Made by a program: the position numbers and the translations under genes. DNA of 64,000 nucleotides from positions 228,457 through 292,456 of the forward strand of contig NZ_JAKVCW010000006.1 of NCBI RefSeq assembly GCF_022448905.1, in the 5' to 3' direction. Below are positions 36,773-45,797 of the stretch, one piece after another; the first letter of the stretch is position 1, and every line of letters begins with the position of its first letter. This DNA comes from Shimia sp. (GTDB lineage Bacteria > Pseudomonadota > Alphaproteobacteria > Rhodobacterales > Rhodobacteraceae). The notes under the pieces are model-generated. The model had not been told where the DNA came from and ran no database searches. It was given only the letters and a program-made list of their open reading frames with translations.

Positions 36773-37636
36773 TTAGTCGGCTCGGATCATCGAGCCTGCA
36801 CCATGTTCGGTGAAGAGCTCCAGCAGGCAAGCATTGGGGGCGCGGCCGTCCAGAATGACCACAGCGCGCACGCCTTTTTCGATGGCGGCAAGGGCTGTTT
36901 CGGTCTTGGGGATCATGCCACCAGCAATCACGCCTTCTTCAGTAAGGTCGCGGATTTGTTGCGCTTTTAGCTCTGTCAGAACTTCGCCTTCGCCGTTCTT
37001 CACACCGGCTACATCAGTCAGCAGCAGAAGGCGGTCCGCTTCCAAGGCTCCGGCAATGGCGCCGGCGGCAGTGTCGCCGTTGATGTTGTAGGTTTCGCCG
37101 TTGCGGCCCGCGCCCAAAGGCGCGATCACCGGAATGGTGTCATTGGCAAAGAGTTCGTGCAGAATCGCTGGGTTCATGTCGGCCGGGGTGCCGACAAAGC
37201 CGAGGTCTGGGTTGGTTTGGTCACAGACAATCAGGTTGGCGTCTTTGCCAGACAGACCAACCGCTTTGCCGCCCTGACGGTTGATCGCAGAGACGATGCG
37301 TTTGTTGACCACACCGGACAAAACCATCTCCACCACTTCGACAGTTGCGGCGTCGGTGACGCGTTTGCCGTTCACAAAATCGGATTTGATTTCAAGACGT
37401 TCCAGCATCGCGTTGATCATCGGACCACCGCCGTGCACGATCACCGGGTTGATGCCCACCTGGCGCATCAGAACCACGTCGCGAGCAAAATCATCCATGG
37501 CTTCGTCGCTGCCCATGGCGTGTCCGCCAAGCTTAATAACCACGGTCGCACCGGTGTAGCGCTGCAGGTAGGGCAGGGCTTGGGACAGGGTGCGGGCGGT
37601 GGCGATCCAATCGCGGTTCATATCTTGTGTCTTCAT
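36773..37636 (-). CDS. argB: Acetylglutamate kinase
   Basis: The 287-residue enzyme shows [11 protein letters not shown] (nucleotide binding), [14 protein letters not shown] (substrate loop) and [26 protein letters not shown]. It phosphorylates N-acetylglutamate in arginine synthesis. The ATG at 37636 has GAGG about 9 bases upstream. In many alphaproteobacteria engB precedes argB; here that gene is absent. Confidence 0.97.
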   Translation of the reverse strand: MKTQDMNRDWIATARTLSQALPYLQRYTGATVVIKLGGHAMGSDEAMDDFARDVVLMRQVGINPVIVHGGGPMINAMLERLEIKSDFVNGKRVTDAATVEVVEMVLSGVVNKRIVSAINRQGGKAVGLSGKDANLIVCDQTNPDLGFVGTPADMNPAILHELFANDTIPVIAPLGAGRNGETYNINGDTAAGAIAGALEADRLLLLTDVAGVKNGEGEVLTELKAQQIRDLTEEGVIAGGMIPKTETALAAIEKGVRAVVILDGRAPNACLLELFTEHGAGSMIRAD

Positions 37637-37704
37637 GTTGGCTGGCCTCTTTGTCAGAGCGTGTTAACCGCTCTTGTCAGGAGTGCCAAGACGCACCGGA
37701 GGGT

Positions 37705-37756
37705 TGATGTGCCGATTTGGTAAAAAAGGGGCAAATTAACCCGATTTGGCACATCA
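37705..37756. promoter_or_regulatory. Composite inverted/direct repeat upstream of argB
   Basis: TGATGTGCC (37705-37713) and GGCACATCA (37748-37756) are inverted repeats, and CCGATTTGG occurs as a direct repeat at 37712-37720 and 37741-37749. This compact arrangement in the argB 5' region suggests a protein-binding site. Confidence 0.45.
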
Positions 37757-37816
37757 GTATTGCGTCGGTATCACGACTGTTTTGCGGAGGTGGGGCTGTT
37801 TGTTAACAACAGCGTC

Positions 37817-38137
37817 TTAACGCGCATGCACGGAGGGTGCGGCGGAGGGGACAAAATGCGGTGTCAGCTCTTTGATCACCAGATCGGTGACCCCGTTCTC
37901 AAACAGGTCCTGAAAGTCATGCAAGGCGTCACTGTTCAAGAAGAGTTGCCAGTCGCGACGACTTTCCCAGCGGTGGAACAGAATGAATTGTCCCGGATCA
38001 CCGGTGCCGGTGTGGACGTCAAAACGCAGGCAGTTTTGCTCGTTCAGCACCCGTTGGGCGAGGCGCAGCAATCCCTTGCGCACGCGGGTGCGGTTGGGCG
38101 AGTCGAGATAAAAGGACGCCATAATTGTAACGGTCAT
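37817..38137 (-). CDS. Antibiotic biosynthesis monooxygenase (ABM) fold protein
   Basis: The 106-residue protein has the ABM-like pattern MTVTIMASFYL at the start, RWESRRDWQLFLNSDALHDF, and ends in a beta strand. These dimeric ferredoxin-fold proteins include quinol monooxygenases and haem-degrading enzymes. The substrate is unknown. A second ABM gene lies just upstream in the same direction. Confidence 0.75.
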   Translation of the reverse strand: MTVTIMASFYLDSPNRTRVRKGLLRLAQRVLNEQNCLRFDVHTGTGDPGQFILFHRWESRRDWQLFLNSDALHDFQDLFENGVTDLVIKELTPHFVPSAAPSVHAR

Positions 38138-38274
38138 CTGAAAGCCTTTGCCGATTCTTTGCAGACAGCGGTAATGCGCCAAGCCTGCGTCGGAAAAGTT
38201 TACTTAACAGTGAAAGAAAATGGCGCCTTCGCCTTAAAGGTGAGGTAATTTTAGAGATGTCGGTTATTGAGTGT

Positions 38275-38595
38275 TTAACTTGCCAACGCGAAGCAGGTGG
38301 AGCGCCGTGGGCGCAAGGGGGCCTGTTTGGCCACGGTGAGGTCTGACAGCAGGCCGTACACCTCGGTTTGAAACGCAAAATGCGCCTCGGAGTTGAGGTA
38401 GGCTTGCCAGGCCGCGGCATTGTCCCACTTTTGTTGGATGTGGAATTCGGACGGGGAATCCGCAAGGGTTGTGGCGGCATAGCTGATACAGCCCGGCATA
38501 TTGCAGGCGCGGGCGGCCAGCGTTTTTAAGGCGCTGGCCACGTGATCTGCGTCACGCTCATCCGTTGAGAAGGAGACCACCACTGTCTCTCTCAT
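38275..38595 (-). CDS. Antibiotic biosynthesis monooxygenase (ABM) fold protein, second copy
   Basis: The 106-residue protein begins MRETVVVSFSTDERDADHV and contains QQKWDNAAAWQAYLNSEAHF, matching the Trp/Tyr-rich ABM helix of its neighbour but otherwise dissimilar. It is therefore a paralogous pair and not a recent copy. The ATG at 38595 is taken because the preceding codons look non-coding. Confidence 0.75.
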   Translation of the reverse strand: MRETVVVSFSTDERDADHVASALKTLAARACNMPGCISYAATTLADSPSEFHIQQKWDNAAAWQAYLNSEAHFAFQTEVYGLLSDLTVAKQAPLRPRRSTCFALAS

Positions 38596-38748
38596 TGATC
38601 CACTCCATACCGATTTCAAACGGTTTCACCCCGAAACACATTCGACTGGATGGATATATGAGCAGGGGGTAAACGGTAAAGGCACAGAGTGTCTTAGATT
38701 TTAGACAATCTGTTTGCAGCCGTGCGAACATGTAACGCCTTCAGAGGG

Positions 38749-39183
38749 TTACTTACGCGGGGTATGCAATTTGCGCAGGGCCCATTTCAGATCCCCTTGC
38801 AGGGTTTTGAAGGCGCGACTGTCGGTTTCGTCTTTGCGGCCGATCAGAACATAGTCCCAGCCAGCTTGGCCGTGGGTTGGGAGAATCGCGCGGGCGACTT
38901 CGCGCATCCGGCGTTTGGCGCGGTTGCGGGCAACGGCGTTGCCCACTTTCTTGGAGCAGGTGAATCCGACGCGGATGACGGAAGGATCGATGTCTTCGTC
39001 GTCGCGGCGTTTGCGGGCCTGGATCATCATCGCCTTAGTGCCTTGCTTGCGGGCACGGGCGGCGGCGAGGAAGTCGCTGCGTTTTTTAAGGACGGGCAGG
39101 GCAGGCTGCGCACAAACGGAAACCGCCGGAGACGTTGTCCCGTTGGAGGCTGTGCCTTCCTGTGGGGTCTCCTGCGGTGTCAT
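38749..39183 (-). CDS. rnpA: Ribonuclease P protein component
   Basis: The 144-residue protein has the RnpA centre GFTCSKKVGNAVARNRAKRR and a longer-than-usual Ser/Thr-rich N-terminus. It helps the RNA subunit process pre-tRNA 5' ends. It follows rpmH by about 35 bases, as usual. The expected yidD and yidC are not downstream. Confidence 0.93.
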   Translation of the reverse strand: MTPQETPQEGTASNGTTSPAVSVCAQPALPVLKKRSDFLAAARARKQGTKAMMIQARKRRDDEDIDPSVIRVGFTCSKKVGNAVARNRAKRRMREVARAILPTHGQAGWDYVLIGRKDETDSRAFKTLQGDLKWALRKLHTPRK

Positions 39184-39216
39184 TTTTCTAAACGGCCTGT
39201 TCAGGCAGTCGTGCGC

Positions 39217-39351
39217 TTATGCGCTCAGCGACTTACGACCGCGTGCGCGGCGTGCGTTCAGGATCTTGCGGCCAGCTTTGGTGGCCATGCGCGCACGGAA
39301 GCCGTGGCGGCGTTTACGAACCAGGTTCGAAGGTTGGTAGGTGCGTTTCAT
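39217..39351 (-). CDS. rpmH: 50S ribosomal protein L34
   Basis: The 44-residue protein reads [20 protein letters not shown] through [17 protein letters not shown], diagnostic of L34. The gene is very short, read from the complementary strand upstream of rnpA. Confidence 0.96.
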
Positions 39352-39758
39352 CGCTCCGTCTCCGTCATGTTGTTTCAGTGGGCCCCGGCGCGAGATTCGC
39401 GGTGCCTATCTATTCGAAGACCGGTCTTTAGACGGGCCTGCCGGATAAGTCAAACGTCAGATGGGGGATTTTTGGCAAAAAGGCAAGGTCCGGAGAGGAA
39501 ACTGTGCGAATGAAACGCCTCTTCCTTCAATGGGCTGTTTTCTGCGTGGTTTGGTGTCTTTCAAAAGGGGCGTCTGAAACAATCGGCGGCTTTGAGACGG
39601 ACTTCCAAGTGGCAATATTACAAGTCATTTGTCGCATTGTTACGGTTAACCAAGAATTCCTCACGAAACGTGGCGTCGTGATCAAGCGCCCGTGAGGTCT
39701 CTGTTGTTTTACCAATACGTCAGCCATGTTGGGGTAAGACCAAGAAAACGGATCAAAG

Positions 39759-40499
39759 ATGTCTGATGTGACGGATACTTCGCAAGAAACCAAATCCAAA
39801 TTGGCGCGTATGCTGCCGCTGGCAGCGCTTGTCGCCGGGGCTGTATTGGGTGCTTATGTTTTGGGGGACTACCTGAGTTTTGAAGCCTTGCGCGATAATC
39901 GCGAGATGCTGATTGGCTACCGTGATGCGCATTACGCGCTTGCTGTTGTGGTGTTCATGGCGATTTATGTGGTGATCGCGGGGTTCTCTTTGCCGGGGGC
40001 CACCATCGCGACGCTGACCGGCGGCTTTCTGTTTGGCACCTTTCCTGGGGTGTTGTTCAACGTAGGCGCGGCGACGATTGGCGCCACGGTGGTATTTCTG
40101 GCCGCGCGATGGGGGCTTGGCGACCGGTTGGCAGCGAAGATGGATGCCAGCGAGGGAAAGGTGAAAGCGATCAAGGACGGAATTGATGAGAACCAGTGGT
40201 CGATGCTGTTCATCATCCGTCTGGTGCCTTTGGTGCCTTTCTTTGTGGCTAACCTGATCCCAGCCCTCGTGGGCGTGCCGCTGTGGCGTTATGTGGTGTC
40301 CACTTTCATTGGCATTATTCCCGGTGGGCTGGTGTACACGTCAGTGGGTGCCGGATTGGGCGAGGTGTTTGCCCGTGGCGAGACGCCGGATCTGGGCATT
40401 ATTTTTGAGCCACATGTGTTGTTGCCGATCCTTGGCCTGGCGGCGCTGGCGTTCCTGCCGGTTGTGCTCAAACTCATTCGCGGCAAAGAGGCGCTGTAA
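39759..40499 (+). CDS. TVP38/TMEM64 (SNARE-associated) family membrane protein
   Basis: The 246-residue protein has about six membrane spans, with the family core LPGATIATLTGGFLFGTFPG and RLVPLVPFFVANLIPAL. It belongs to the DedA/VTT superfamily, implicated in lipid scrambling or transport across membranes. It is followed after three bases by a pyridine-nucleotide-disulfide reductase; the same pair is fused or adjacent in other bacteria. Confidence 0.9.
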   Translation: MSDVTDTSQETKSKLARMLPLAALVAGAVLGAYVLGDYLSFEALRDNREMLIGYRDAHYALAVVVFMAIYVVIAGFSLPGATIATLTGGFLFGTFPGVLFNVGAATIGATVVFLAARWGLGDRLAAKMDASEGKVKAIKDGIDENQWSMLFIIRLVPLVPFFVANLIPALVGVPLWRYVVSTFIGIIPGGLVYTSVGAGLGEVFARGETPDLGIIFEPHVLLPILGLAALAFLPVVLKLIRGKEAL

Positions 40500-40502
40500 A
40501 TC

Positions 40503-41921
40503 ATGGAACAGATCAAGACGGATGTGCTGGTCATCGGGGCTGGCTCTGGTGGGTTGTCTGTGGCGGCTGGGGCAAGCCAGATGGGGGCCAGCGTGGTGCT
40601 GCTGGAAGGCCACAAGATGGGCGGCGATTGCCTGAACTTTGGCTGCGTTCCCAGCAAGGCCCTGCTGGCGAGCGCCAAAATGGCGCATCAGCAAACCAAG
40701 GGCGGCGCCTTTGGTGTGCCTGATCAGGTGCCGCAGGTGGATTATGCGGCGGCCAAGGCGCATGTGGCGGATGTGATTGCCCAAATTGAACCGATGGACA
40801 GCGTGGAGCGGTTTGAAGGCTTTGGCGTGCGAGTGATCCAGGAATACGGGCATTTCATCAGCCCGTCGGTGGTGCAGGCCGGGGATCATCAGATCACGGC
40901 ACGGCGCGTGGTGATTGCCACCGGGTCCAGCCCGCTGGTGCCGCCGATCCCCGGGTTGGATCAGGTAGACTATCTGACCAATGAAACCCTGTTTGAGATG
41001 ACGGAGACGTCGGAGCATCTGTTGATCATTGGCGGCGGGCCAATTGGTATGGAGATGGCGCAGGCGCATGTGCGGTTGGGCGTCAAGGTCACTGTAATAG
41101 AGGGCGCCAAGGCGCTCGGACGGGATGATCCGGAGATGGCGGCAATTGTGCTGGAGCGGCTGCGTGGCGAAGGTGTGGAGATTGCCGAGGACGCGATGGC
41201 GAAGGCGGTGACCCAGAAAGATGGCGTGATCACGGTTGAGGCGCAGGATGGGCGCAGCTTTAGCGGCTCCCATCTGTTGGTGGCCGTGGGGCGCAAAGCC
41301 AATATGGCGCGGCTCAATCTGGAGGCCGCAGGGATCGAGACCCACAAGACCGGGATTTCGGTGGATGCCTCGCTGAAGACCTCCAACAAGAAGGTCTATG
41401 CCATTGGCGATGTCGCGGGTGGCGCGCAGTTCACCCATGTGGCGGGCTATCAGGCCGGGGTGATCATCCGGTCCATGCTGTTTGGGCTGCCGGCCAAGGC
41501 GCGCACAGATCACATTCCTTATGCGACTTACACCGACCCAGAGCTGGCGCAGGTTGGGCTGACCGAGGCGGAGGCGCGGGCGCAGTATGGCGACAAGCTG
41601 ACCGTGACGCGGTTTGAGAGCCACCACAACGACCGGCTTATTGCCGAGCGCAATGCCTATGGACTGATCAAGGCGATGGTGGTGAAAGGCCGCCCGATGG
41701 GAGTGTCGATTGTCGGGCCGCAGGCGGGGGAGTTGGTGAATCTGTGGTCGCTGGTGATTGCCAATAAACTGAAGATGAGCGCGGTGGCGGGGATGGTGTC
41801 GCCCTATCCTACGGTGGGCGAAATCAACAAGCGGGTTGCAGGGGCCTATTTCTCGCCGCAACTGTTTGATAATCCTAAGGTGAAACGGGTGGTTGGCTTG
41901 GTGCAACGCTGGCTGCCGTAA
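40503..41921 (+). CDS. MerA/lipoamide-dehydrogenase-like FAD disulfide oxidoreductase
   Basis: The 472-residue flavoprotein has the FAD site VLVIGAGSGGLSVAAGA, redox pair Cys43/Cys48 (GGDCLNFGCVPSK), an NAD(P) site LLIIGGGPIGMEMAQAH, and ends in the dimer domain. The usual active-site HPT before Glu reads YPTVGE, as in the MerA-like branch that accompanies TVP38 proteins. The electron acceptor is unknown. No mercury-specific N-terminal or C-terminal cysteine pair is present. Confidence 0.9.
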   Translation: MEQIKTDVLVIGAGSGGLSVAAGASQMGASVVLLEGHKMGGDCLNFGCVPSKALLASAKMAHQQTKGGAFGVPDQVPQVDYAAAKAHVADVIAQIEPMDSVERFEGFGVRVIQEYGHFISPSVVQAGDHQITARRVVIATGSSPLVPPIPGLDQVDYLTNETLFEMTETSEHLLIIGGGPIGMEMAQAHVRLGVKVTVIEGAKALGRDDPEMAAIVLERLRGEGVEIAEDAMAKAVTQKDGVITVEAQDGRSFSGSHLLVAVGRKANMARLNLEAAGIETHKTGISVDASLKTSNKKVYAIGDVAGGAQFTHVAGYQAGVIIRSMLFGLPAKARTDHIPYATYTDPELAQVGLTEAEARAQYGDKLTVTRFESHHNDRLIAERNAYGLIKAMVVKGRPMGVSIVGPQAGELVNLWSLVIANKLKMSAVAGMVSPYPTVGEINKRVAGAYFSPQLFDNPKVKRVVGLVQRWLP

Positions 41922-41939
41922 CCAGAACGGTCGCGAAAC

Positions 41940-43328
41940 ATGCTCAACACGCTTTCAGGTCGGTTCCTGATCCTGACGGTCATCTTTGTGATGCTGGCGG
42001 AAATCCTGATCTTTGTGCCGTCGATTGCGCGCTATCGGGAAGACTATCTGTTGCTGCGGTTGGAGCGGGCGCAGATTGCCTCGCTTGCGCTTCTGGCGGA
42101 TGACATGATTGATGTGGAGCTGGAGCAGGAGCTCTTGAAAAACGCGGGCGTGTATAACGTGGTGCTGCGGCGCGATGAGATGCGGCAGTTGATCTTGAGC
42201 TCTCCCATCCCGGAGCCGATCAGCGCGACCTATGACATGCGCAGCGCCACGGCGGGCGTGTTGATCAAAGACGCGATGATGCAGCTGTTTGAGACCCGCA
42301 ACCGTGTGGTGCGGGTGATTGGCGCGCCGGTGCAGGACGCCGGGCTGTTGATCGAGGTGACGATGGACACCGCAGAGCTGCGCATGTCGATGATTGACTA
42401 CGGTGTGCGCATTCTGGCGCTGTCTGCGGTGATCTCGGTGGTCACGGCATTTTTGCTGTTTCTGGCGGTGCGGGCCATTTTAGTTCGCCCGATCAAAGGC
42501 GTGGTCGGCTATATGCAGACCTATGCCGCGGCCCCGGAGGATGCGCGCAGTCTGATTAAGCCGCAAGCCGGTGTGACGGAATTGCGGGAGGCGGAAGAGG
42601 CCTTGCTGGCGTTGCAGACAGAGTTGACAGCTTCGCTCAAACAGCGGGAACGGTTGGCACAACTGGGCGGCGCGGTGGCTAAGGTGAGCCATGATCTGCG
42701 CAATATCCTGACCTCGGCGCAGCTGTTCACCGATCGCATTGAAAGCAGTGAAGACCCGCTTGTGCGGCGGTTGGCGCCCAAACTGGTGAACTCGATCACC
42801 CGCGCGGTGCATCTGTGTGAAAGTACTTTGGCGTTTGGCAAAGCTGAGGAGCCTGCGCCGGCGCTGACGCGGTTTGCGTTGAGTGAGACCGTGGGTGATG
42901 TGATCGCCTCTGAACGGCTGGCGGTGGAAGACTACGACCTGAGCTTTGGCGAGGATATTCCGGCGGGCATGATGGTTCGGGCCGATCCGGAGCAGATGTT
43001 CCGGGTGGTGAGCAATCTGGTGCGCAATGCGCGGCAGGCGATTGTGGCGAGCGGGCAGCCGGGTGAGATCGCAGTGAGTGCCACGGAAAATGACGACTCA
43101 TGGCTGATCACGGTGAAAGACACCGGGCCGGGGTTGCCGCCCAAAGCACAGGAACACCTCTATCAACCGTTCCAAGGCGGGATTCGCAAAGGCGGGTCCG
43201 GTTTGGGGCTGGCAATTTCCTCAGAATTGGTGCGCGGACACGGCGGAATGCTCACGCTTTCAGAGACCGGCGCGGGCGGAACAACCTTTGAAATATGCCT
43301 TCCGAAAGGGGAAGTGGCGATAAAATGA
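41940..43328 (+). CDS. Sensor histidine kinase
   Basis: The 462-residue protein has one N-terminal membrane helix (ILTVIFVMLAEILIFV), a periplasmic segment, a second helix near 155-178, then a HAMP-like linker, and the phospho-acceptor His251 (KVSHDLRNILTS). ATPase motifs are NLVRNARQAI, DTGPGLPPKAQEHLYQPF and GGSGLGLAIS. There is no adjacent response regulator, so it may be an orphan. Confidence 0.9.
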   Translation: MLNTLSGRFLILTVIFVMLAEILIFVPSIARYREDYLLLRLERAQIASLALLADDMIDVELEQELLKNAGVYNVVLRRDEMRQLILSSPIPEPISATYDMRSATAGVLIKDAMMQLFETRNRVVRVIGAPVQDAGLLIEVTMDTAELRMSMIDYGVRILALSAVISVVTAFLLFLAVRAILVRPIKGVVGYMQTYAAAPEDARSLIKPQAGVTELREAEEALLALQTELTASLKQRERLAQLGGAVAKVSHDLRNILTSAQLFTDRIESSEDPLVRRLAPKLVNSITRAVHLCESTLAFGKAEEPAPALTRFALSETVGDVIASERLAVEDYDLSFGEDIPAGMMVRADPEQMFRVVSNLVRNARQAIVASGQPGEIAVSATENDDSWLITVKDTGPGLPPKAQEHLYQPFQGGIRKGGSGLGLAISSELVRGHGGMLTLSETGAGGTTFEICLPKGEVAIK

Positions 43329-43390
43329 TTTTTCTTCGTTTTAGCCCTTGCGCCCCCTGAGAGTTCACTTTAAACCGCCCCTCACACCGC

Positions 43391-43467
43391 GCTCTGGTAG
43401 CTCAGCTGGATAGAGTACTTGACTACGAATCAAGGGGTCGGGGGTTCGAATCCTCCCCAGAGCGCCA
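43391..43467 (+). tRNA. tRNA-Arg (anticodon ACG)
   Basis: The 77-base cloverleaf has acceptor stem GCTCTGG/CCAGAGC with discriminator G and encoded CCA, D-arm GCTCAGCTGGATAGAGT, anticodon stem CTTGA/TCAAG enclosing loop CTACGAA, and T-arm GGGGGTTCGAATCCTCC. Anticodon ACG reads CGN codons after A-to-I editing. Confidence 0.95.
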
Positions 43468-43570
43468 CTATACTCCCCACAGAATAGTGACATATCCAGC
43501 TTCCATACATTGACGTTTTACGCCCTGTTTTGCAGGCGGATTTGCGCGTGGTTTGCCTTTGTGTTGATGT

Positions 43571-44479
43571 CTAGGGCAGGTCCACTTCGGGAATCATCTG
43601 CTTCAAACGCTCGCCTGCAAAATCCAGGAAGGCGCGGACTTTGGGGGCGACCAGTTTGCTTGGCGGGTAGACCAAATGCACTGCCCAAGGCGGTGGCAGG
43701 AAAGGTTGCAGAAGCGGCACCAACTCGCCGCGCTTAAGTTGTTCATCAACCGTATAAGACAATGCCATAGTGATGCCTTCTCCGTCGATGGCGGCGGCAA
43801 GAGCTGTGGGGGCATCGTTGACCTCAAAGCGCGGGGTGAGCTGCACATGTCCACGGGTGCCACCGGAGTTATAGTGCCAGTCGTGGCTGGGCAATATTCC
43901 GGTGAACCCAATCATCGTATGCCGTTTCAGATCGGGAGGCACTTTGGGGGTGCCATGTCGGGCGAGATACGCCGGGCTGGCGACAAACAGGCGGCGCACG
44001 TGGCCAAGGCGCTTTGCCATCAAGTTTGAGTCCGGCAGGTTGCCGATGCGGATGGCCACATCAATGCCTTCCTCCACAAGATTGGTGACCCGATCCACGG
44101 CGATCAGAGACACGGACATGCGCGGGTGCGCCTCCAGAAAGGCGCGCACGACAGGGCCTGCTATCAGGCGGCTGAAGGTCATAGAGCAGGATACGGTGAG
44201 ATGGCCCTGGGCGATGCCCATCTGGCCCACAGCCTGCTTTTCCGCGTCATCAATTTCGGAGAGCAGGCGGCGGGTGGCCTCCAGAAAGCTGCTGCCCGCA
44301 TCGGTTAGAGAGAGTTGCCGGGTGGAGCGGTTCAACAGTTGCACGCCCAGCCGCGCCTCCAGTGCGTTCATGGTGCGGGTCACGGCGGGCGGGGACATAC
44401 GCAACTTGTTGGCGGCCTGCACAAAGCTGCCGGTGTCATTGATGGCCGCGAAGACCTCCATCTGTAGGATGCGATCCAT
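43571..44479 (-). CDS. LysR-family transcriptional regulator
   Basis: The 302-residue protein has an N-terminal winged helix (TGSFVQAANKLRMSPPAVTR, then ALEARLGVQLLNRSTRQLSLT) and a periplasmic-binding-like effector domain. It is divergent from the hydrolase gene at 44612 with 132 bases between the starts, the classic LysR-target arrangement. GTG at 44488 is an alternative start. Confidence 0.93.
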   Translation of the reverse strand: MDRILQMEVFAAINDTGSFVQAANKLRMSPPAVTRTMNALEARLGVQLLNRSTRQLSLTDAGSSFLEATRRLLSEIDDAEKQAVGQMGIAQGHLTVSCSMTFSRLIAGPVVRAFLEAHPRMSVSLIAVDRVTNLVEEGIDVAIRIGNLPDSNLMAKRLGHVRRLFVASPAYLARHGTPKVPPDLKRHTMIGFTGILPSHDWHYNSGGTRGHVQLTPRFEVNDAPTALAAAIDGEGITMALSYTVDEQLKRGELVPLLQPFLPPPWAVHLVYPPSKLVAPKVRAFLDFAGERLKQMIPEVDLP

Positions 44480-44492
44480 TTGTTCCACTTTC

Positions 44493-44509
44493 TGAAATAG
44501 TGACTTTCA
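44493..44509. promoter_or_regulatory. Dyad in the LysR/hydrolase intergenic region
   Basis: TGAAA-N7-TTTCA (44493-44509) is an inverted repeat next to the LysR start, a candidate binding site for that regulator. A related GAAATAG follows near 44529. Confidence 0.4.
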
Positions 44510-44611
44510 AGATCGGCATATTATTCCGAAATAGCAAGGACGCTATCTGTCCTCTTGTCAAAAGCGACACCGCCACACCCTGGCGCAGCGTTCATAACGA
44601 GGGATACAGAT

Positions 44612-45598
44612 ATGAAACGGAATGATCTTAAACAGAGTTTGCTCACCGGCTTGGTCACGCTTGGCCTCGGGGCGCAGCTGACGTCTTTGCCAACACTGGC
44701 GCAGGCCGGGCAGTTGCCGCAAGCTGAGGCTGCGGTCACCTACAACACGGTCACCATCGAGGGACAGGAGATTTTCTACCGCGAGGCTGGTCAGGCAGAC
44801 GCACCGGTTGTGCTGTTGTTGCATGGGTTCCCTACCTCGTCTCAGCAGTACCGCAACCTGATCCCGGAGTTGGCGGAAGACTATCGGGTGATTGCGCCGG
44901 ACTATCCGGGATTTGGCGCCAGTGCGATGCCGGGTCGGGCAGCGTTTGACTACAGCTTTGCCACCTATGCCTCGCTGATGGATGGGTTCACCGATGCCTT
45001 GGCCTTGGACAGCTACAGTCTCTACGTGATGGATTACGGCGCGCCGGTGGGTTACCGGCTGGCGTTGAAGGAGCCAGAGGCGGTTGAGGCGCTGATCATT
45101 CAGAACGGCAATGCCTATGACGAGGGCTTGCAGGAGTTCTGGGACGTGTTCCGCACCTATTGGGCGGACGGCGGAGCCGAGGCCCGCGAACCGTTGCGGG
45201 ACTTTCTGAATGTGACGGCCACGGAATGGCAATATACCCATGGGGTGCCTGAGAGCCATGCGCATCGCCTGAGCCCGGATGCCTGGATGCTGGATCAGGC
45301 CTATCTGGACCGGCCGGGCAATCAGGAGATCCAGCTGGATCTGTTTTACGACTACCGCACCAACGTTGATCTTTATCCGGAGTTCCAAGCCTATTTCCGT
45401 GCGCATCAGCCGCCGACGCTGATTGTCTGGGGAGAGAATGACTACATCTTCCCGGCGGAAGGGGCTGCGCCCTATTTGCGTGACCTGCCGGAGGCCGAGT
45501 TGCACATGATTGATGCGGGGCATTTCATTCTGGAATCGCACGGGCCGGAAGTGGCGGGGCTGATCCGCGCGTTTCTGGATCGAGAAATCAAAGACTAA
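44612..45598 (+). CDS. Exported alpha/beta hydrolase with Asp nucleophile (dehalogenase/epoxide-hydrolase-like)
   Basis: The 328-residue protein has a signal-like N-terminus and the fold elements LLHGFPTSSQQYR (70-82), nucleophile Asp141 in VMDYGAPVG, acid Asp277 (WGENDYIF) and His304 (DAGHFILES). Aspartate in place of serine as nucleophile is typical of haloalkane dehalogenases and epoxide hydrolases, so a dehalogenase or epoxide hydrolase role is likely; the substrate is unknown. It is divergent from a LysR gene. Confidence 0.85.
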   Translation: MKRNDLKQSLLTGLVTLGLGAQLTSLPTLAQAGQLPQAEAAVTYNTVTIEGQEIFYREAGQADAPVVLLLHGFPTSSQQYRNLIPELAEDYRVIAPDYPGFGASAMPGRAAFDYSFATYASLMDGFTDALALDSYSLYVMDYGAPVGYRLALKEPEAVEALIIQNGNAYDEGLQEFWDVFRTYWADGGAEAREPLRDFLNVTATEWQYTHGVPESHAHRLSPDAWMLDQAYLDRPGNQEIQLDLFYDYRTNVDLYPEFQAYFRAHQPPTLIVWGENDYIFPAEGAAPYLRDLPEAELHMIDAGHFILESHGPEVAGLIRAFLDREIKD

Positions 45599-45670
45599 CC
45601 CAACGCGGCGCGAGGGGAGCCTCTCGCGTCGTACTTCTCTTCCGCTCGCAAAGGGACTGATACAATGACA

Positions 45671-45770
45671 CCCCGCCCCCATTTCCGCCGTTTACCGGCA
45701 AACCGGAGAAAGTCCCGCTGGCCTACAGGCCGGAGGATCATCCCGGCCTGTTCGACCTGGCCCTGTAATC
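45671..45770 (+). pseudogene. Short remnant of a coding frame
   Basis: After a TGA (about 45658) one frame reads YNDTPPPFPPFTGKPEKVPL and then AYRPEDHPGLFDLAL to a TAA, ending before the PPOX gene. It looks like the C-terminus of a former protein, weakly similar to sulfatase tails, but the rest is missing. Confidence 0.25.
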
Positions 45771-45797
45771 TGTCACTGTCAGAGAAAGGTCCAAGAT

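Noticed and set aside
39504..39695. A 63-codon frame downstream of the TVP38 region's left edge, with a hydrophobic start
   Set aside because: It sits in the rpmH/TVP38 intergenic region with an uncertain start and unremarkable composition. I could not separate it from chance.
40341..41906. A 521-codon open frame antisense to the MerA-like reductase
   Set aside because: It mirrors a complete flavoprotein gene and shows no domain of its own.
43391..43570. An integrated element at tRNA-Arg
   Set aside because: No integrase, no duplicated tRNA 3' end and no change in composition follow the tRNA.
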